A stretch of 64,000 bases of DNA from Jiella pacifica (GCF_010500815.1 NZ_JAAAMG010000009.1:124001-188000), one strand, 5' to 3'. Positions 44,934 through 60,163 are shown, counted from the first letter of the stretch. The notes: generated from the sequence alone by a model not told the origin. Numbers and translations are program-made.

Positions 44934-45428
44934 CTAGCGCGGACTGCGTTTCCCCCTGATCGCCGTCGCGACATGGGCCGGAACGAAACGCGAAACATCC
45001 CCGCCCATGGCCGCGATCTGGCGAACCAATGTGGCGGTAATAGGCCTCGTCTGCGGAGTCGCGGGGAAAAACAGCGTCACGATCTCCGGGCGCATCGCGC
45101 CGTTCATCCCGGCCATCTGCATCTCGTAGTCGAGGTCGGTGCCGTCGCGTACGCCCCGCACCAGCGCCACCGCGCCCGCCTCGCGCGCCGCCTCGACGAC
45201 GAGGCCGTCGAAGGAGACGACCGTGACGGCGGCTGCAGTGTCTATGCCGACGACCGCCTGCCGAATCAGATCCGCTCGCTCGTCGAAGGAAAACAGCGGC
45301 GTCTTGCCGGGGTGGACGCCGATCGCCACGACGACCTCGTCGAACAGCCGCATAGCCTGCTCCAACACGGCCAGGTGACCGTTGGTCATCGGATCGAAGG
45401 ATCCCGGATAAAACGCCCGTCTAGTCAT
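44934..45428 (-). CDS. coaD: Phosphopantetheine adenylyltransferase
   Basis: 164 residues; makes dephospho-CoA from 4'-phosphopantetheine and ATP. The nucleotidyltransferase motif [14 protein letters not shown] (T/HxGH), [13 protein letters not shown] and [11 protein letters not shown] are all present. GAGGAG lies ahead of ATG 45428. First gene of the leftward coaD-ppiA-ppiB-queA block. Confidence 0.96.
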   Translation of the reverse strand: MTRRAFYPGSFDPMTNGHLAVLEQAMRLFDEVVVAIGVHPGKTPLFSFDERADLIRQAVVGIDTAAAVTVVSFDGLVVEAAREAGAVALVRGVRDGTDLDYEMQMAGMNGAMRPEIVTLFFPATPQTRPITATLVRQIAAMGGDVSRFVPAHVATAIRGKRSPR

Positions 45429-45635
45429 GTCTCACTCCTCATCACGCCGAGTTGCGCATCAAAGACGGAATTTTATTGGCATCCGACGAGCCGCATATAC
45501 ACTTTCATGAGGTCCGCGGCCGGATGATGAATGTGTCTGCGTGTCGGCAAGCAACCCCGTCATGGCACGCAGTCGCTAAAACTTGGAACGAATTGCATCC
45601 TTCGGCAGTTTGAGGGTCAAAATGGAGATGCGCAA

Positions 45636-45776
45636 ATGCTGATGATCGCCTTGTCGATGACCATGATCGTGACCCTCGTGACGGCGACTGCCATCGCGCT
45701 CAACGAAGAACGCCAGGATGCCCGGGTAAAAGTTCTGGCCAAGAGCCGCTCCGGTTTCGGCGTCGGCCGCCGCTGA
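45636..45776 (+). CDS. Small single-span membrane protein
   Basis: 46 residues from ATG 45636 with GGAG about 9 bases ahead. It consists of one hydrophobic helix, MLMIALSMTMIVTLVTATAI, followed by a basic tail (EERQDARVKVLAKSRSGFGV). The third codon positions are GC-rich and no stop interrupts, so it looks translated. No family recognised. Confidence 0.5.
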   Translation: MLMIALSMTMIVTLVTATAIALNEERQDARVKVLAKSRSGFGVGRR

Positions 45777-46112
45777 GGCGTCGAACCGTCCGATAATTAG
45801 CCGAGCCCATTGGCTTGGGAAAGAAAACCGCATCATCGCCACGACGCCGTCCGTGGCGATCAAACGAATTACCAGCGGTACCGAGGCCGCTGTTACGTTC
45901 GTCGATACCATGCACCATCTTTGCCCGCGACTTTCGGGAGATCTCTCGCTTTTATGTGTCGAAGATCTGTCGCGTTTCGGTGTGGGTGCTCCCTCCTATC
46001 CATCCGCCCACACTCTTTGCCCGTCATCTTGACGAGCATCGGTTTGTAACGGCCGGCGCGAGTGGTGGAGCCTGCCGGCGGTAGGCGCGCAACAACCACA
46101 GTCTGATAACCA
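45777..46112. other. Intergenic region between the small membrane protein and the gyrA terminator
   Basis: About 336 bases. Overlapping short frames on both strands have no ribosome sites. I recognise no RNA gene or repeat in it. Confidence 0.45.
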
Positions 46113-46146
46113 AAAGGCCATTCCGCATTGCCGCGGAATGGCCTTT
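46109..46146 (-). terminator. Rho-independent terminator of gyrA
   Basis: AAAGGCCATTCCGC (46113-46126) pairs perfectly with GCGGAATGGCCTTT (46133-46146) around a 6-base loop. Read leftward from gyrA the stem ends in TTTT. It lies about 42 bases after the gyrA stop. Confidence 0.85.
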
Positions 46147-46187
46147 CGTCGTTTCGAGCCTGTCGTCTTCGGATCGGCCGTGCTTGA

Positions 46188-49061
<2,874 letters not shown>

Positions 49062-49338
49062 GAGAGGTCCTGATCAGCGGGAATTTGCTCGCTTCGCTAT
49101 AGCGCGGCAGGGCCGCGAGCGCAAATGACGCGGGTGCCGCGAAGGGACGAAACGTCCATCGAAATCAATCGCTTGTGAGCAGCGCCAAAGAAACCCGCAA
49201 AAGCTGTGTGTTCGCCGGGTGCCGGCGGGCCGTGACGGGCGAATCGCCGCTTCGCGCGGCGCGGGATACCTGCGCCTAGCCCGTTCGCCAGGAAGCTGTT
49301 ACGCCGGGCTCACCACTTCCGGAACGGGGCTCGAGCGA

Positions 49339-49989
49339 ATGTTCGACATCCTCCTCAATGGCTTCGTCACGCTCTTCGTGATCCTCGATCCGTTCGGGCT
49401 GGTCCCGCTCTTCCTCGCCTTGACTCCGGGAGCGAGTTCCACCGAGCGCAGCGCCATCGCGCTGCGAGCCTCGATTATTTCCTTCGCCATCCTCGCCCTC
49501 TTCGGGCTCACCGGCCTGGCGCTGCTCGAGGTGCTGGGCATCACTCTCGGCGCCTTCCGCATCGCCGGCGGCCTGTTCCTCTTCTGGATCGGCTTCGAAC
49601 TGGTCTTCGAGCGGCGCTCGGAGCGCAAGCAGAAAAGCGCCAGCCAGGCGGTCGAGGATACCGATGGCCACGACGTCGCAGCATTCCCCCTGGCGATCCC
49701 GCTGATGGCCGGTCCCGGCGCGATTTCGGCGGTGATCCTGCTGTCCGGCAATCTTCCGGGCGTCGTCGGCACGGCCGCGTTGCTCGGCGTGATATTCGTC
49801 GCCGTCGCCGCGACCTTCGCCTTTCTCGCCGTCGCCCACCAGCTGGACCGCTTTCTTGGCGTCACCAGCCGGGCGGTGATCTCCCGCCTCCTCGGCGTCC
49901 TTCTCGCCGCGCTCGCGGTGCAGTTCGTTGCCGACGGTGCGGCGGTACTCGTCCGGTCGGGCGGCTTTGCCGCCGGGGCGACGGGCTGA
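49339..49989 (+). CDS. MarC family integral membrane protein
   Basis: 216 residues with about six hydrophobic helices. The MarC pattern is clear: FVTLFVILDPFGLVPLFLAL at the start, GITLGAFRIAGGLFLFWIGF in the middle and FPLAIPLMAGPGAISAVILL in the second half. The name comes from the E. coli mar locus, but the family's transported substrate is not known. ATG 49339 is chosen because upstream codons are non-hydrophobic. It is divergent from gyrA. Confidence 0.88.
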   Translation: MFDILLNGFVTLFVILDPFGLVPLFLALTPGASSTERSAIALRASIISFAILALFGLTGLALLEVLGITLGAFRIAGGLFLFWIGFELVFERRSERKQKSASQAVEDTDGHDVAAFPLAIPLMAGPGAISAVILLSGNLPGVVGTAALLGVIFVAVAATFAFLAVAHQLDRFLGVTSRAVISRLLGVLLAALAVQFVADGAAVLVRSGGFAAGATG

Positions 49990-50110
49990 CCACGGCTGGC
50001 TGACGGCTCGAGAGGTCATCCGGTCACGGAACGCTCGGCGAAGAACGTAATCAACGCAACGTTTCGCCGCCTGCCGTGTTGTGTCCTCGATCACGACTTG
50101 GAGAGCACGA

Positions 50111-51103
50111 ATGGCGAAGGCAGGACGTGGGGGCCATGACGCAAGCGGCTCCGAGGGCAGCAAGGGCGCCATCATCGCCGCGGCCGGCGCCAATCTCGCC
50201 ATCGCCGTCACGAAATTCGCCGCCGCCGCCTTCACCGGCTCCTCGTCGATGTTCGCCGAGGGCGTCCATTCGGTGATCGACACCGCCAATCAGGGATTTC
50301 TCCTGATCGGCCTCGCCCATTCCAAGAAACCGGCCGACGAGAAACACCCGTTCGGCTACGGCGCCGAAGTGTATTTCTGGTCCTTCCTCGTCGCCATCTT
50401 CCTCTTTGCCCTCGGCGCCGGCTTCTCGACCTATGAGGGGGTGATCGGCATCGTCTCCGGGGAAGCGGAGCTGACCTCGCCGCTCATCGCGCTGGGCGTC
50501 CTGTTCCTCGCCTTCTGCTTCGAGGGCTATTCCTGGTCGATCGCCTTTCGCGAGTTCCAGCACCGGCGACGCGGCAAGGGCCTGCTGCGCGACTTTCACG
50601 ACATGAAGGACCCGTCGATTTTCGTCGTCCTGTTCGAGGACACGGCGGCATGCATCGGCATCGTCATCGCCGCGATCGGCATCGGCCTGTCATGGGCGAC
50701 CGGAAACCACGTCTTCGACGCGATCGGCTCGATCCTCATCGGTCTCCTGCTCGGCGTCACGGCGATCCTGCTGGCCATCGAGGTGAAGAGCCTTCTGATC
50801 GGCGAAACGGCCGACCCCGAGATCGAGGCACTGATCCGCGAGAAGCTCGGCGCCCGCCCGGAAATTCTTGCGATCAACGAGTTCAAGACCCTCCATCTCG
50901 GCCCGCAGGACGTCCTCCTCACCATGAGCATCGACTTCCAGGATGGCGTCGTCTCGCAACGCATCGAGGCCCTCGTCAGCGAGATCGAGCGGCGGATTCG
51001 CGAGCGGTTTCCCATCGTCCGCAAGGTCTATGTCGAGGTGCAGTCACAATCGGGCCATCGCGATCTGGCCCGGGAGGACCAGGAGACGCATTCCGCCGGT
51101 TGA
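50111..51103 (+). CDS. Cation diffusion facilitator family transporter
   Basis: 330 residues from ATG 50111 (GGAGAG ahead). Metal-site motifs of the family are visible: FAEGVHSVIDTANQ (HxxxD in helix 2) and FEDTAACIGIVI in helix 5. Six membrane helices occupy about residues 18-210. The cytoplasmic C-terminal domain reads HLGPQDVLLTMSIDF. It probably exports a divalent metal such as Zn2+ or Mn2+ in exchange for protons. The metal cannot be told from the sequence. Confidence 0.9.
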   Translation: MAKAGRGGHDASGSEGSKGAIIAAAGANLAIAVTKFAAAAFTGSSSMFAEGVHSVIDTANQGFLLIGLAHSKKPADEKHPFGYGAEVYFWSFLVAIFLFALGAGFSTYEGVIGIVSGEAELTSPLIALGVLFLAFCFEGYSWSIAFREFQHRRRGKGLLRDFHDMKDPSIFVVLFEDTAACIGIVIAAIGIGLSWATGNHVFDAIGSILIGLLLGVTAILLAIEVKSLLIGETADPEIEALIREKLGARPEILAINEFKTLHLGPQDVLLTMSIDFQDGVVSQRIEALVSEIERRIRERFPIVRKVYVEVQSQSGHRDLAREDQETHSAG

Positions 51104-51257
51104 ATCTCACACGCATCGCTGCCGCGTCCTCGGTGTCGCGTCATCCACCCGTGGCCGGCCGTGGACCACCCTTGGCCGAGCGACGTCTCAGGCGTGTCAT
51201 CCCGACATTGCATGGGCGCCCATCATCCGCCGCCTCGCCCGTCGCTGGAGACTTGCG

Positions 51258-52307
51258 TCACTTCCCGCCCGTCGGCATCGCCGCGACGAAGGCCTTCACC
51301 ACCCGCGCGGAGTTTTCCGAGGCCAGAGCGAAGAACGTCGCCATCTCGTTCTCGCCCTCACCGCCGCCGGCAAGATCGGAGAGGCTGCGAAAGGCGATGA
51401 AGGGGACGGCGTTGGCATAGGCGACATGGGCGACGGCGGCGCTCTCCATGTCGAGCACCGAAGCGTCGAAGGCCTCGGCCACATATTGCCGGAACTCGGC
51501 ATTGTCCACGAAGACCGGGCCGGAGACGCCCGAACCGCCGACAACGACATGCGGCGCCCGCGTCAGACAGGCCTCTCCGGCACAGCGCTCGAGTGCGACC
51601 TTTCCGGCAACCTGGCGTGCCACATTGAGAAGCGTCCCGTCGGCCTCGAACCAGAAAATCTCCTCCGCGGTCTCCGCCCGCCTGGAGCGAACCTCAACCG
51701 GCTGCGGAAAGATCATGCCGTGATTGGGCATCGCCCTCTTGGCGTAGGAGGGCAGCTTCCAGTCCTCGCCATCCTTCCTGGCGAAAACCGCTTCCAGATA
51801 TTGCGCCCAGCGGTCCGCCACCACGACGTCGCCGATGTCGAGCGCCGGATCGACGCCGCCGGCGATCCCCGAAAAGACGATCGCCTCGATGCCGAACCGA
51901 TCGAGCGCCAGCTGCGTCGTCATCGCTGCGTTGACCATGCTGACGCCGCTGAGGAACAGCACGACGTCCTTGCCGGCGAGCTTGCCCGTCACGAAGTCGA
52001 CGCCGTTGATCCTCACCGTCTCGGCGTCGGAGAGGTCGGCCTTGAGGCTTTGCCATTCCGGCTCGAAGGCCGAAACCACCCCGATCCGCGACAGGTTCTT
52101 GGCGGGCCACTCCACCTGCGAGACCGCAGCCGCTTCCGCCCCCGGCGTCGCTGTGTCCTCGCCTGCTGCACCAGCAGCGGCAGCAGCGCTCGCAGCACCA
52201 CCGACTGGCGAGACGGCGAGGCTTGCCGCCAGGGCGATCATCGGCGCCATTCGCCGGACGACCGCGACGGCTGCCGCAGACCTCGCTACGACCGGTTTCG
52301 TCGGCAT
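51258..52307 (-). CDS. Exported MTA/SAH nucleosidase-like phosphorylase
   Basis: 349 residues. The N-terminus has basic residues, then MIALAASLAVSPVGGAASAA, a signal peptide, so the protein is likely periplasmic. The PNP/UDP fold follows: RIGVVSAFEPEWQSLKADL, VVFLSGVSMVNAAMTTQLAL-like core, FSGIAGGVDPALDIGDVVVA, then SVLDMESAAVAHVAYANAVP with the substrate-binding Met-Glu, and FRSLSD with the catalytic Asp. GGAGG lies before ATG 52307. Typical MTA/SAH nucleosidases are cytoplasmic and about 230 residues; this one adds a leader and loops. Its nucleoside substrate is unknown. Confidence 0.85.
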   Translation of the reverse strand: MPTKPVVARSAAAVAVVRRMAPMIALAASLAVSPVGGAASAAAAAGAAGEDTATPGAEAAAVSQVEWPAKNLSRIGVVSAFEPEWQSLKADLSDAETVRINGVDFVTGKLAGKDVVLFLSGVSMVNAAMTTQLALDRFGIEAIVFSGIAGGVDPALDIGDVVVADRWAQYLEAVFARKDGEDWKLPSYAKRAMPNHGMIFPQPVEVRSRRAETAEEIFWFEADGTLLNVARQVAGKVALERCAGEACLTRAPHVVVGGSGVSGPVFVDNAEFRQYVAEAFDASVLDMESAAVAHVAYANAVPFIAFRSLSDLAGGGEGENEMATFFALASENSARVVKAFVAAMPTGGK

Positions 52308-52361
52308 CCGCCTCGCCTCCGCCGCTTCAGCCTCTCTGCACCAAGCTCCCGATCACGGGGC

Positions 52362-52886
52362 TCAGAACGGGATCTCGTCGTCGAGGTCGTTGGACCGGCC
52401 GCCACCACCATAGTCGCGATCGTTGCCGCCGCCGCCACGATCGGGGCCGCCGCGATCGTAACCGCCGCCGCCACCACCGCCGCCGCGATCATAGCCGCCA
52501 CCGCCCCGGCTGCCGCCGCCTTCGCCGCCGTCGCCCCGGCCGCCCAACATCTGCATCTCGCCGCGGAAGCGCTGCAGGACCACTTCGGTCATGTATTTCT
52601 TCTGCCCGGACTGATCGTCCCAGGAGCGGGTCTGGAGCTGGCCCTCGATATAGACCGTCGAGCCCTTCTTCAGATACTGCTCCGCGACCTTCACGAGGTT
52701 CTCGTTGAAGATCACGACGTTGTGCCATTCGGTGCGTTCGCGGCGTTCGCCAGACGCCTTGTCACGCCAGGTCTCGGACGTGGCGATGCGCAGATTGGCG
52801 ACGGCATCGCCGGAATTCAGCCGCCGGATCTCCGGGTCGGCACCGAGATTACCCACCAGAATGACCTTGTTGACGCTTCCCGCCAT
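52362..52886 (-). CDS. ssb: Single-stranded DNA-binding protein
   Basis: 174 residues. The OB fold occupies the first 110: [20 protein letters not shown], then [20 protein letters not shown] and [15 protein letters not shown] Gly/Arg/Asp-rich linker (about 115-165) ends in the DLDDEIPF tail that binds partner proteins. GGAG lies ahead of the ATG. It is divergent from uvrA, with a LexA box in between, the classical ssb-uvrA arrangement. Confidence 0.97.
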   Translation of the reverse strand: MAGSVNKVILVGNLGADPEIRRLNSGDAVANLRIATSETWRDKASGERRERTEWHNVVIFNENLVKVAEQYLKKGSTVYIEGQLQTRSWDDQSGQKKYMTEVVLQRFRGEMQMLGGRGDGGEGGGSRGGGGYDRGGGGGGGGYDRGGPDRGGGGNDRDYGGGGRSNDLDDEIPF

Positions 52887-53274
52887 GATCGAACTCCAAC
52901 TTCGAAAAAACTTGGCAAGACCCTAGACGAGCGCCCGCTCCGGCGAAAGCCGGCGGGCCGTCCCATCCCCATCTTCCGCGCGCAAGCCCAATTTTGTGCA
53001 CGACACGCAATCATCAGAGCGGAGCCCGACAACTTGGACGCACCACATTCCTGCACCAGACAGGCCCCGCGCCGTCCCGTACGGCCCTCACCTCCGCCGA
53101 TGCTCGGCCTGCCGGAGCCACTTGCACCGGCAGCAGGGACGCTATAGAACAAAGAAGGAACACGCAAGAGGCGAGTCGCGAAAAACCGTTTCTCCAACGC
53201 ATCGCCTTGGAGTCGCGCGGGCCGGGCCTTAAGTAGGGGCCTGCCCTTCAGACAGAGATAGTAGACGGACCGGC
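52887..53274. other. Divergent ssb-uvrA promoter region
   Basis: 388 bases without a supported gene. It contains the SOS box at 53147-53161. The hairpin CCGGCGAAAGCCGG-like stretch near 52941-52954 could belong to the ssb leader. Confidence 0.6.
53147..53161 (+). promoter_or_regulatory. LexA (SOS) box
   Basis: GAACAAAGAAGGAAC is an exact GAAC-N7-GAAC direct repeat, the alphaproteobacterial LexA site. It lies 114 bases before the uvrA start, so DNA damage should induce uvrA and possibly ssb. Confidence 0.85.
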
Positions 53275-56196
<2,922 letters not shown>

Positions 56197-56238
56197 CGTT
56201 TGCAGGCTGCAGCGCCAGCGCCACTGGGGCATCCGCGC

Positions 56239-56625
56239 CTACCACAGTCGTGTGATACCAAACTGGTCGAAGGCTTGGTCTACTGTAATCAAAGCCAGTT
56301 CTTCGGTCCTCGCCTGCGCGGCGAGAAGACGGTCAAACGGGTCCTTATGAACCCTGAGCATCTGGCCAGCCAGGAGGGCATGGGAATGGGTGACGTCCAA
56401 TTTGGCGAAACAGCCTTGCGCAATGAAGTCATCGAACCTCTCAATGATATCCCGCGCAGCCTCCAGCTTCCCAGTTCGGACTTTATTCGCAAGGTCGAAG
56501 GCCGTGACTGCGCTTACATAACGATCCATTTCGATGTCCTCGATTGCCGATCTGGCCGAATCGCTGAGATGCGGATCGGCGGTGAGCCATCAGAGAAATG
56601 CGTGAGTATCGAGAAGGACTCTCAC
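56239..56625 (-). pseudogene. VapC-type PIN toxin with an in-frame TGA
   Basis: From GTG 56625, overlapping the antitoxin stop as GTGA, the frame reads VRVLLDTHAFL, then TGA (56592-56590), then WLTADPHLSDSARSAIEDIE, and continues uninterrupted to the stop at 56239. The whole is 128 codons, the normal length of a PIN toxin. The motif LLDTHAFLWWL is standard, so the TGA replaces a TGG Trp codon at position 12. Later acidic residues of the nuclease site (DPFDRLLAAQA, ITVDQAFDQF) are intact. A product starting inside, at ATG 56526, would lack the first catalytic Asp. Most likely an inactivated toxin. Confidence 0.8.
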
Positions 56626-56894
56626 TCGCCATTATCGCCGGGGAACGAGTACTCGCCTTCCCGAGCCGCCAGTTCGTCTTCGGACATCGGCTGGAGAAAC
56701 AGGTCGGACGGGATTTTGTCGCGCAGATGGGCAAGTGCGCCATATCCCCGAACCTTGGGCTTGGCGGGATCGACCCGCACCAGCTTCGCCACCGGTTCGT
56801 CGCCCCGTGCGATCACGATCTCCTCGCCCGCCTCGACCCGGTTGAGCAGTTCGGACAGGCCTGTCTCGGCTTTTTGAATGGTGACGACCGTCAT
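56622..56894 (-). CDS. Phd/YefM-type antitoxin
   Basis: 90 residues from ATG 56894, with GGAG six bases ahead; ATG 56906 would add four residues. The N-terminal domain TVVTIQKAETGLSELLNRVE and GEEIVIARGDEPVAKLVRVD is the standard Phd antitoxin fold that binds DNA and represses its own operon. The C-terminal part (DLFLQPMSEDELAAREGEYS) is the toxin-binding tail. It overlaps the toxin gene by 4 bases. Confidence 0.88.
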   Translation of the reverse strand: MTVVTIQKAETGLSELLNRVEAGEEIVIARGDEPVAKLVRVDPAKPKVRGYGALAHLRDKIPSDLFLQPMSEDELAAREGEYSFPGDNGE

Positions 56895-56960
56895 CGTCTG
56901 CTCCATCGACACGTCATCAATGTAGCGAGCGTATCCGCCAACCACAATCGGGAGACGATC

Positions 56961-57770
56961 ATGAGCGGCACCATCCGCGCCGGCATCGGCGGCTGGACCT
57001 TCGATCCCTGGAACGAGTCCTTCTATCCGGCCGATCTGCCGAAGAAGCGCCAGCTGGAATATGCCGCCTCGAAGCTGACGACGATCGAGGTCAACGGCAC
57101 CTTCTATCGCAGCCAGAAGCCGGAAACCTACGCCAAATGGGCGAGCGAGGTGCCGGAGGGCTTCGTCTTCTCGCTGAAGGCGCCGCGCTTTGCCGTCAAT
57201 CGCAAGATCCTGGCCGAAGGCGGCGAATCGATCGAGCGCTTCGTGAACTCCGGCATCGCCGAACTCGGCGACCATCTCGGCCCGATCCTCTGGCAATTCG
57301 CCGCGACCAAACAGTTCGATCCGGCCGACTTCGCCGGCTTTCTGGCGCTGCTGCCCAAATCTGCCGGCGGCATCCCGCTTCGCCATGTCGTCGAGCCGCG
57401 CCACGAGAGCTTCGTCGTTCCCGAATTCGCCGCACTCTGCCGCAAGGCCGGCGTCGCCATCGTCTGCGCCGACAGCGACGACCATCCGCAGATCGCCGAC
57501 GTCACCGCCGATTTCGTCTATCTGAGGCTGCAGCGCGGCGACGAGAGCGTCGAGAGCTGCTATCATCCCGACGTGCTGGACGAATGGGCGCAGCGGCTCG
57601 AGACCTTTGCCGCGGGCGGCGAGCCCGGCGACCTGCGCAAGGCCGATCCGGAGGTGTCTGCCGAAAAGACGCCGCGTGACGTCTTCACCTATTTCATCCG
57701 CTCCGGGAAACCCCGTGCGCCCCACGGCGCCATCGCACTGATGCAACGGCTCGGCCCGCAAGCCGGCTGA
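56961..57770 (+). CDS. DUF72 family protein
   Basis: 269 residues with GGGAGA ahead of ATG 56961. A TIM-barrel-like family with IRAGIGGWTFDPWNESFYPA at the start, TIEVNGTFYRSQKPETYAKW, GPILWQFAATKQFD and VEPRHESFVVPEF. Its biochemical role is unknown. Cytoplasmic and complete. It is divergent from the toxin-antitoxin pair. Confidence 0.9.
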   Translation: MSGTIRAGIGGWTFDPWNESFYPADLPKKRQLEYAASKLTTIEVNGTFYRSQKPETYAKWASEVPEGFVFSLKAPRFAVNRKILAEGGESIERFVNSGIAELGDHLGPILWQFAATKQFDPADFAGFLALLPKSAGGIPLRHVVEPRHESFVVPEFAALCRKAGVAIVCADSDDHPQIADVTADFVYLRLQRGDESVESCYHPDVLDEWAQRLETFAAGGEPGDLRKADPEVSAEKTPRDVFTYFIRSGKPRAPHGAIALMQRLGPQAG

Positions 57771-57966
57771 GACGGGCACCGCAAGGCGGTGGCACCTGTT
57801 TGTGGCAAGCCGCCATGTGTGGCTGCTGGGGGCCTCCGCCCGGCTACGATCCCCTCGTCCCGGGCGGTTCGCAACTCACGTCACGTGGGGTAGCGATCAA
57901 GACGACGTCGAGGCCCGGTGTGGTGCGTTCTGCGGCCGGACGCGTCAGCCTCCTTGCCGCTCCACA

Positions 57967-60111
57967 TCACGTCTTCGCCTGCCAGGCCTTCAGCGCGTCC
58001 TTGACGACGCGTTCGCCCGGAATGCCCTTCTCGACCGAGATCAGCGCTCTGCGGCCGCTCTGATAGGCGATCGGAATGTCGATCCATTTCTGGTTCTCGA
58101 GCAGCGAGAGATTGTTCTGGACGGCCTGGTCGAGATTGTTCAGCGCGATGATGAAGTAATTGTCGGAGATCTTGCCGGCGACGCCGATCAGCGGCTCGCC
58201 CCGCGCCTGTTCGGTCTCCTTCAGCGCCAGCCGCTGGACGTTGGCGACGCTGCGACCGGAAAAGTCCGACGGCACGTCGAATTCCAGTTCGATGACGTGG
58301 CTGGCCGGTAGCGTCGAATCGGCATTGCGCTTGATCGTCATGGTCATCTTGAGCTTCTCTTCCGGCACGTCGACGACGGCGCGCACGGCAGGCTCGGCGG
58401 GTGAGCCGTCCGATCCAGGCTCGTCCACCAGCGACCAGACGACCGTTCCGGTCTCCTGCGTGGCCGGAAGATCCTCGGTCTTTTCCTGATAGAATACGGC
58501 CTTCTGAGCGACGGGCAGGCCGGCGCTGCTCTGGGCGACGCCCGGCTCGTCCGACGGCGTGGAAGCGGCGGGCTCCGTCGCCGCGCCGTCCGCATTCTCC
58601 GCATCCGCGGCCGCACCGGTTTCAGGCGTCGCGACGCCCGGCGCCTCGGCGCCGACGATGGCCGGGTTCTCGCCGATCTCGCTCGAGATCGTCGGCGTCG
58701 CGCCAGCTGGTGCCGCGCCCGGGTCGACGTTCGTCGCCGCAGCGACGTTGGTGCCCTCGTCGAAGGCATTCGGCGTCTTCCGCGCCGGTCCCTCGTCCAC
58801 CTCCGTTCCGTCCGGCAAAAGCCGCTGCGTGAACCGCCGGGTCGATGCCGGTGGTTCCTCGGCGGAGGCAGTCTCACTCTCCGCCTCGCCCGCGGTCGTG
58901 GTGCTCTCGTTCGCTGCGGGCGGCGTTTCGGTGCCGGACCGCTCGGCGATCGTGCCGATATCCGCTGGAGCGACGAGAAGAGCCTCGATGTCTTCGCGAT
59001 AGATCCAGCCCGCCGTGCCCGCGGCACCGAGCAGCAGCACGACGGCAGCCGCCGCAGCGACCTTGCCGGCGCGGCCGGATGAGCGCCCCGAGCGGCGCGC
59101 GGAATAGCGCGGCGCGCTGACGTCCGCCTCCGGAATGTCGTTGTCGTCGAGACGGATGTCGTGGGGAACGCGCAGGTCGTCGTCGCCGTCGACCGCCTCG
59201 TCCCGCGCCGGCTCGTGCGCCGCGGGACCGGATGCCGGGGCGCCGGATCGGCGGGCGCTTCGCTCCTCCGGCACCAGGAACGGCGCGCCGATTGCCGGCG
59301 GGTGATCGCCGGCATCGGGTTCCACTGTCTCGGGGGGGAAAAACGGTGCAGCCGCCTCGCCTCGCGCGTCGGCAGGCGCTTGTGCTGCGCCCGGCATGGT
59401 CGCCGCGGGAAGCGTCGGTCGCGCCGGTGGCGGCGGCGCCTGCCTCGGGCTTGCGCCGCCATCGCCCGGCCGCTGCGCCGCCGCGGGGGCCGCAGGTGCC
59501 GGCTGGTCGGCCTTCGGGGGAGCCGCCGGCCTCGGCGCCGGTTGGGTGGGAGCCTGCTCGGCCTTGGGCGGTCCTTGTTCCGGCGCCGGGCGTGCCTGCG
59601 GCGGCTGGGCCGGCGCGGCCTTCGCCGGTTCGGGTTCCGGCTTCCGTACCGGCGGTGATTGGGGCGCCGGAGCGGCCACCTGTGCGGGATTCGGGCCCTG
59701 CGCCGCCGGCCGATTCGCGGCAGGTTGCGTCACCGTTGGAGGCTGGGGCTGCGGCACTTGGGCCGGTTGGGCGGCGGATGGCTGGTCAGGTTGCGGGCGC
59801 GCCGGCTGCGGTGACGAGGCGCCAGCCGGTTTCGGCGCGGCGGGCTGCGCTGCGGCGGGCGAGGTCGACGCTCCCGCCTGCTCCGCGGCGGCCGCCTCCT
59901 GGGCGACGTAGTGCTCCTCGGTGCGGGTGATCGCGTCTTCGAGCGCGGCGAGCCGCGCCGTCACGACGTTCTCGGCCAGCGGCGGATTGGCCGCGCCGAT
60001 CTGACGCTGGATCGCGGCCCGGGCCTTTTCGTAGACCTTCTCCCGCATTTGCGGCGAGGCGCGCGGAAGGCCGTCGATGGTCTTGCGTAGAACGCCGCTT
60101 AGATCCGCCAT
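57967..60111 (-). CDS. Pro/Ala-rich membrane protein of unknown function
   Basis: 714 residues. An N-terminal helical part (MADLSGVLRKTIDGLPRASP, then EKARAAIQRQIG and a further helix to about 75) is followed by some 200 residues of Pro/Ala/Gln-rich disordered sequence. One membrane helix, KVAAAAAVVLLLGAAGTAGW, lies near residue 350. A further acidic, low-complexity region follows, then a folded C-terminal domain (about 560-714) with QKAVFYQEKTEDLPATQETG and KWIDIPIAYQSGRRALISVE. It lies upstream-to-downstream after purA on the same strand, 52 bases apart, as seen in relatives. Topology suggests a periplasmic C-terminal domain. Confidence 0.75.
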   Translation of the reverse strand: MADLSGVLRKTIDGLPRASPQMREKVYEKARAAIQRQIGAANPPLAENVVTARLAALEDAITRTEEHYVAQEAAAAEQAGASTSPAAAQPAAPKPAGASSPQPARPQPDQPSAAQPAQVPQPQPPTVTQPAANRPAAQGPNPAQVAAPAPQSPPVRKPEPEPAKAAPAQPPQARPAPEQGPPKAEQAPTQPAPRPAAPPKADQPAPAAPAAAQRPGDGGASPRQAPPPPARPTLPAATMPGAAQAPADARGEAAAPFFPPETVEPDAGDHPPAIGAPFLVPEERSARRSGAPASGPAAHEPARDEAVDGDDDLRVPHDIRLDDNDIPEADVSAPRYSARRSGRSSGRAGKVAAAAAVVLLLGAAGTAGWIYREDIEALLVAPADIGTIAERSGTETPPAANESTTTAGEAESETASAEEPPASTRRFTQRLLPDGTEVDEGPARKTPNAFDEGTNVAAATNVDPGAAPAGATPTISSEIGENPAIVGAEAPGVATPETGAAADAENADGAATEPAASTPSDEPGVAQSSAGLPVAQKAVFYQEKTEDLPATQETGTVVWSLVDEPGSDGSPAEPAVRAVVDVPEEKLKMTMTIKRNADSTLPASHVIELEFDVPSDFSGRSVANVQRLALKETEQARGEPLIGVAGKISDNYFIIALNNLDQAVQNNLSLLENQKWIDIPIAYQSGRRALISVEKGIPGERVVKDALKAWQAKT

Positions 60112-60163
60112 GGAATGCAGTCACTCGCTTGTCGTGGTGGATTAAGTCCGTCCGATTTCGACT

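Noticed and set aside
52440-52530. Repeated GCCGCC-type units that could look like a short tandem array or CRISPR
   Set aside because: They encode the Gly-rich linker of SSB. Spacing is irregular and there are no unique spacers.
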